From: JAPHSX01 sp039714395
GTDB taxonomy: Bacteria > Pseudomonadota > Gammaproteobacteria > Thiohalomonadales > Thiohalomonadaceae
Direction: 5' to 3'
DNA: 64,000 nt
Assembly: GCA_039714395.1 (NCBI GenBank)
Contig: JBDLJH010000001.1
Span: 186,001 to 250,000 of the forward strand
Made by a program: the position numbers and the translations under genes. A model generated the notes under the pieces. The model ran no database searches, was not told the DNA's origin, and saw only the letters and a program-made list of their open reading frames with translations. Positions 60,184 through 64,000 of the stretch are shown here, one piece after another. Position 1 is the stretch's first letter. Every line of letters starts with the position of its first letter.

Positions 60184-60627
60184 CTTTCTTGCCTGCTCCT
60201 TGGGGATGACTACCAGCTCGCTCATTGAGTAGCGGTCGTGCCAGGTGAGCTTATCCTTATTGAATAGTGACCAGAGAAACCCCAGCCCGAAGGCGAGCCA
60301 CGATACGATGGCGATGAGAAAACGTAGCAGTGCCTGCCACAGAGTGATGGGGCCTCCATCATGGTTCTGCAGGCGAATGTGCCAGACGCGCATCCCCAGA
60401 GTTTGCCCCCCGTGGGTCCAGAACCAGGCTAAGAAACCAAAGGCACTCAGCACCAGATAGATGCGGAATAACAGCATGGCTGGCCGCGAGGGGGCATCGC
60501 CGAGTAGAGGCAGGGCGATAAGGCTGGCCAGCAATAGAACCGCTGAAAGTAGCAAGCTATCGTAGAAAATCGCACCCAGGCGGCGCAGTAGGCCACAGTG
60601 GGGGAGGTGGGTATTCTGGTGTGTCAT
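60181..60627 (-). CDS. RDD-family membrane protein
   Basis: The 148-residue protein has four hydrophobic helices and RDD features: LRRLGAIFYDSLLLSAVLLL near the N-terminus (Arg and Asp of the family name) and GGQTLGMRVWHIRLQNHDG near residue 72. Function is unknown; some members affect ion homeostasis. It converges on lptG and is divergent from purL. Confidence 0.9.
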   Translation of the reverse strand: MTHQNTHLPHCGLLRRLGAIFYDSLLLSAVLLLASLIALPLLGDAPSRPAMLLFRIYLVLSAFGFLAWFWTHGGQTLGMRVWHIRLQNHDGGPITLWQALLRFLIAIVSWLAFGLGFLWSLFNKDKLTWHDRYSMSELVVIPKEQARK

Positions 60628-60861
60628 CGTTTAGTATCGCATTGCTACTCGGGCGCGGCATTATAGCACTGGTTATTTTTCCTGCATTTTGACGGTTTAT
60701 GTTGTGGGCCGCTTCCAGTAAAATTGCCGGCCTGATACACACGACTGCACGGATGCAGGAGGTAGAGCAACGCATGGAGCAGTTGCCGAGGGATGTACGA
60801 ATGTCGCAAGAGGCTGGATGCCGCAAGTGACTCCATTAATCTTATAAATAGGTCTCCAACG

Positions 60862-63800
60862 ATGCTGGTACTGCGTGGTAGCCCCGCCCTCTCTCCCTTC
60901 CGTCTCGATAAGTTGATGGCGCGCGCCGCTGAGGCTGCCCCAGAGGCGAAACACATCTATGCCGAGTATCTCCACTTCGCCGAGAGTGAGCGTGAGCTGG
61001 GCGATGATGAGCAGGCGACGCTGGCGAAGATCCTTAGCTACGGCCCCAGCGCTACGAGTGAGGAGCCTGAGGGTACCCTGCTGCTGGTGATTCCACGTAT
61101 CGGTACCATCTCTCCCTGGGCCTCCAAGGCGACCGATATTGCCCACAACTGTGGCCTCGAAGCGATTAAGCGACTGGAGCGTGGCGTCGCTTACTACGCT
61201 ACGGGTGAGAACGGTGCTTTTCTTTCCGACCATGGACGAGCACAGCTAACCGTTTTAATTCACGACCGCATGATCGAGCAGGTACTCGATAGTGTGGAGG
61301 AGGCCGAGGGGCTGTTTGCCACTCATGAGCCGGTGCCGTTGCGCACGGTTGATGTACTGGGTGGTGGCAAGGTGGAGCTGGAGCGTGCCAATACCGATTG
61401 GGGTCTGGCGCTGGCCTCGGATGAGATCGACTATTTGGTGGAGAACTTTACCACCATGGGGCGTAACCCCTCCGATGCCGAGCTGATGATGTTCGCTCAG
61501 GCCAACTCCGAGCACTGTCGTCACAAGATATTTAATGCCGACTGGATCATCGATGGTAAAGAGCAGGAGAAGTCGCTGTTCTCCATGATCCGCAACACCC
61601 ACCAGCAGAATCCAGGCAAGACCCTCTCGGTCTATAAGGACAACTCGGCGGTCACCTCCGGCCCCGAGGCGGGGCGCTTCTTCCCCGCGCCGGGCAGTGC
61701 CGAGTACAGCTATAACAGGGAGGAGATGGCGATCCTGATGAAGGTGGAGACCCACAATCATCCTACCGCCATCTCTCCTTTCCCTGGCGCTGCTACCGGC
61801 TCCGGTGGTGAGATCCGTGATGAGGGTGCGACCGGTCGTGGTTCCAAGCCGAAGGCGGGTCTAGCCGGTTTCTCGGTCTCCAACCTCAAGATCCCCGGCT
61901 TCGGACAGCCGTGGGAAACAGATTACGGCAAGCCCGGACGTATCGTCTCTGCCCTTGACATCATGATCGACGGCCCACTCGGTGGTGCGGCCTTTAATAA
62001 TGAGTTTGGTCGCCCGGCGATTAACGGCTACTTCCGTACCTATGAAGAGAAGGTGCCCGGCCCTGAGGGTGATGAGGTGCGTGGTTACCATAAGCCGATC
62101 ATGCTTGCCGGTGGTCTTGGCAACATCCGTGTTGACCATGTAGAAAAAAATATTATTCCGCCTGGTGCCCAGCTGGTGGTGCTCGGTGGTCCGGCGATGC
62201 TGATCGGTCTGGGCGGCGGTGCTGCCTCTTCGATGGCCTCGGGCCAGTCAACCGAGAACCTCGACTTCGCCTCGGTGCAGCGTGGTAACCCGGAGATGGA
62301 GCGCCGTTGTCAGGAGGTGATTGATCGCTGCTGGCAGTTAGGTGATGAGAATCCTATCGTTTCGATTCACGACGTCGGCGCAGGCGGCCTCTCCAACGCC
62401 ATGCCGGAGCTGGTTAATGATGCGGGGCGCGGTGGCAAGTTCGAGCTGCGTGCTATCCCGAATGATGAGCCGGGTATGGCACCGATGGAGATCTGGTGTA
62501 ACGAGTCGCAGGAGCGTTACGTGATGGCGATCAAGCCGGAGGATATGGATCGCTTCGCCGCTATCTGTGAGCGTGAGCGTGCCCTCTATGCGGTGATCGG
62601 TGAGGCGACTGCCGAGCAGACACTGGTGCTCGGTGACGGCCACTTTGAGAATAATCCCATCAAGATGCCGCTGGAGGTATTGCTCGGTAAGCCGCCGAAG
62701 ATGCTGCGCGATGTGCAGCACAGGCCGTTCCACAAAAACGATTTTGATACCCGCCGGGTCGATATTAAAGAGGCCGCTTACCGTCTGATGCAGTTGCCGA
62801 CCATCGCGGATAAGACCTTCCTCATCACCATCGGTGATCGTAGTGTTACCGGCCTGGTCAATCGCGATCAAATGGTGGGGCCATGGCAGGTGCCGGTGGC
62901 CGATTGTGCTGTTACGGCTTCTTCTTACGACGGCTATGTTGGTGAGGCGATGGCAATCGGTGAGCGCACCCCGGTGGCGCTGGTTGACCATGCAGCTTCC
63001 GCACGCATGGCAGTGGGCGAGTCACTCACCAACCTCGCCGCGGCCAGGGTTGATGAGATCTCCGACATCGTGCTCTCTGCCAACTGGATGGCCCCGGCGG
63101 GCCACCCGGGTGAGGATGCCGGTTTGTACGAAGCAGTTAAAGCCGTCGGCATGGAGCTCTGTCCCCAGCTGGGTATTGCTATCCCGGTGGGCAAGGACTC
63201 AATGTCGATGAAGACAGTGTGGAACGATGGTGAGGATAAGTCGGTCACCGCGCCGCTATCGTTGATCATCACCGCCTTCGCCCCGGTCTCCGATGTGCGC
63301 AAGACCCTCACCCCTGAACTGCGCAGCGATAAAGGCGATACCGACCTTATCCTGATCGACCTGGGTAAAGGTAAAAACCGTCTCGGAGGCTCTTGCCTGG
63401 CACAGGTATATAAGGAAGTGGGTCACCATGCCCCAGACCTTGATGATGCGGAAGGATTTAGGAATTTCTTTAGCGCGATTCAGTCACTCAGTGTCGAGCA
63501 CAAGATCCTTGCCTACCACGACCGTGCCGACGGTGGCCTCTTCACCACACTGGCTGAGATGGCCTTTGCCGGTCACACCGGTATTAGCATCGACATTAGT
63601 GAGATGGAGGGCGATGTCATCGCCAGCCTCTTTAGTGAAGAGCTGGGCGCGGTGATTCAGGTTGCTCATCAGGATACCGAAGAGGTGCTCTCGGTATTGC
63701 GTGAGTACGAGCTGGGCAACCACAGCTTTGTGATTGGCAGCCTGCGTGAAGATGACCGCATCGTGATTAGCCAGGGTGAGCGAGCTCTACTGGATGAGTC

Positions 63801-64000
63801 ACGTATTGATCTGCAACGTGCATGGTCGGCCACCACCAATAAGATGCAAAGCCTGCGTGACAACCCCGAGTGCGCCCAGGAGGAGTACGACCGCATCCTC
63901 GACGGTGATGATCCGGGTCTGCATACCAAGCTCACTTACGACCTCGACGACAATGTTGCCGCGCCGTTCATTAATAAAGGCGAGCGTCCGCGCATGGCGG
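60862..64000 (+). CDS. purL: phosphoribosylformylglycinamidine synthase, 5' part
   Basis: Converts FGAR to FGAM in purine synthesis using glutamine and ATP. The frame runs 1046 codons from ATG 60862 off the right edge; the complete enzyme has about 1290 residues, so the C-terminal glutaminase domain is missing from the window. The N-terminal domain starts MLVLRGSPALSPFRLDKLMA. The linker and ATP site show NSEHCRHKIFNADW and METHNHPTAISPFPGAATG-type sequence (KVETHNHPTAISPFPGAATG), and the second half has DRADGGLFTTLAEMAFAGH. No PurR-type operator is obvious in the 234-bp upstream gap. Confidence 0.97.
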   Translation, partial: MLVLRGSPALSPFRLDKLMARAAEAAPEAKHIYAEYLHFAESERELGDDEQATLAKILSYGPSATSEEPEGTLLLVIPRIGTISPWASKATDIAHNCGLEAIKRLERGVAYYATGENGAFLSDHGRAQLTVLIHDRMIEQVLDSVEEAEGLFATHEPVPLRTVDVLGGGKVELERANTDWGLALASDEIDYLVENFTTMGRNPSDAELMMFAQANSEHCRHKIFNADWIIDGKEQEKSLFSMIRNTHQQNPGKTLSVYKDNSAVTSGPEAGRFFPAPGSAEYSYNREEMAILMKVETHNHPTAISPFPGAATGSGGEIRDEGATGRGSKPKAGLAGFSVSNLKIPGFGQPWETDYGKPGRIVSALDIMIDGPLGGAAFNNEFGRPAINGYFRTYEEKVPGPEGDEVRGYHKPIMLAGGLGNIRVDHVEKNIIPPGAQLVVLGGPAMLIGLGGGAASSMASGQSTENLDFASVQRGNPEMERRCQEVIDRCWQLGDENPIVSIHDVGAGGLSNAMPELVNDAGRGGKFELRAIPNDEPGMAPMEIWCNESQERYVMAIKPEDMDRFAAICERERALYAVIGEATAEQTLVLGDGHFENNPIKMPLEVLLGKPPKMLRDVQHRPFHKNDFDTRRVDIKEAAYRLMQLPTIADKTFLITIGDRSVTGLVNRDQMVGPWQVPVADCAVTASSYDGYVGEAMAIGERTPVALVDHAASARMAVGESLTNLAAARVDEISDIVLSANWMAPAGHPGEDAGLYEAVKAVGMELCPQLGIAIPVGKDSMSMKTVWNDGEDKSVTAPLSLIITAFAPVSDVRKTLTPELRSDKGDTDLILIDLGKGKNRLGGSCLAQVYKEVGHHAPDLDDAEGFRNFFSAIQSLSVEHKILAYHDRADGGLFTTLAEMAFAGHTGISIDISEMEGDVIASLFSEELGAVIQVAHQDTEEVLSVLREYELGNHSFVIGSLREDDRIVISQGERALLDESRIDLQRAWSATTNKMQSLRDNPECAQEEYDRILDGDDPGLHTKLTYDLDDNVAAPFINKGERPRMA

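Noticed and set aside
60753..60830. ATG frame of 25 codons before purL, preceded by no spacer of its own
   Set aside because: Charged peptide without a ribosome binding site; the stretch looks like an intergenic repeat or leader sequence, and coding is not supported.
1..64000. tRNA, rRNA, CRISPR array or prophage
   Set aside because: No cloverleaf ends, rRNA-like sequence, spaced direct repeats or phage structural genes were seen by reading the intergenic regions; a covariance-model search would settle small RNAs.

Overview
The window reads as a chromosomal segment of a gammaproteobacterium with moderately high GC. Evidence is the order leuS-lptE-holA, nadD-rsfS-rlmH, maf-rng-yhdP, valS-(acidic protein)-holC-pepA divergent from lptF-lptG, together with FimV-like, DUF3106, DUF2058 and RsuA proteins. 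Most of it is core housekeeping. No rRNA, tRNA, CRISPR array, prophage or intact transposase was recognised. No gene fixes the energy metabolism, so the genus is left open.

Layout. 1-0.95 kb: the 5' part of a PAS/sigma-54 activator gene on the minus strand, facing away from a sigma-54-type promoter that reads into a 30-residue membrane peptide. 1-16.3 kb: plus-strand core genes (leuS, lptE, holA, proA, fimV-like, nadD, rsfS, rlmH, maf, rng, yhdP, a nitrilase-family amidase), ending at a strong terminator and a hairpin-rich non-coding block. 16.8-20.6 kb: an M16 zinc peptidase (minus) divergent from a TatD-family nuclease (plus). 20.7-23.4 kb: a probable operon with a small secreted protein, an ECF sigma factor (apparently starting at CTG), a DUF3619-like membrane partner, two exported proteins and an outer-membrane barrel. 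24-32.7 kb: a transporter, the DUF2339/DUF3999 pair, TcdA, a DUF523-DUF1722 protein, RsuA and DUF2058. 32.9-40.2 kb: an HPF/cold-shock fusion, a beta-CASP nuclease, a HAD gene remnant and a 1683-residue periplasmic-binding/PAS6/GGDEF/EAL/CZB receptor. 40.8-41.8 kb: a RIO kinase followed by a 168-bp palindromic MITE-like element with TA ends.

42-52 kb is the accessory stretch. All genes are on the plus strand: a peroxiredoxin-like protein, two unknown proteins, a pentaheme cytochrome c, two exported proteins built of NPCAA repeats (one with a heme c domain embedded between its repeat arrays), a DUF302 protein, a histidine-rich unknown, an FMN glutamate-synthase-like protein, a TPP-dependent acetolactate-synthase-like enzyme, the first 46 codons of what looks like a lost aldehyde dehydrogenase, and an ECF sigma factor with a short zinc-type anti-sigma factor. 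It reads as a periplasmic redox or stress module, possibly under its own sigma factor. The NPCAA proteins are the best candidates for something undescribed.

52-64 kb returns to core genes: valS, an acidic repeat-motif protein, holC and pepA on the minus strand; lptF-lptG on the plus strand; an RDD membrane protein; and purL, cut by the window end. Start codons were reassigned where Shine-Dalgarno position or family N-termini argued for it (nadD, maf, the first ECF sigma factor, DUF3106, the MFS transporter, DUF2339, tcdA, the RIO kinase, the peroxiredoxin and the cytochrome, among others).
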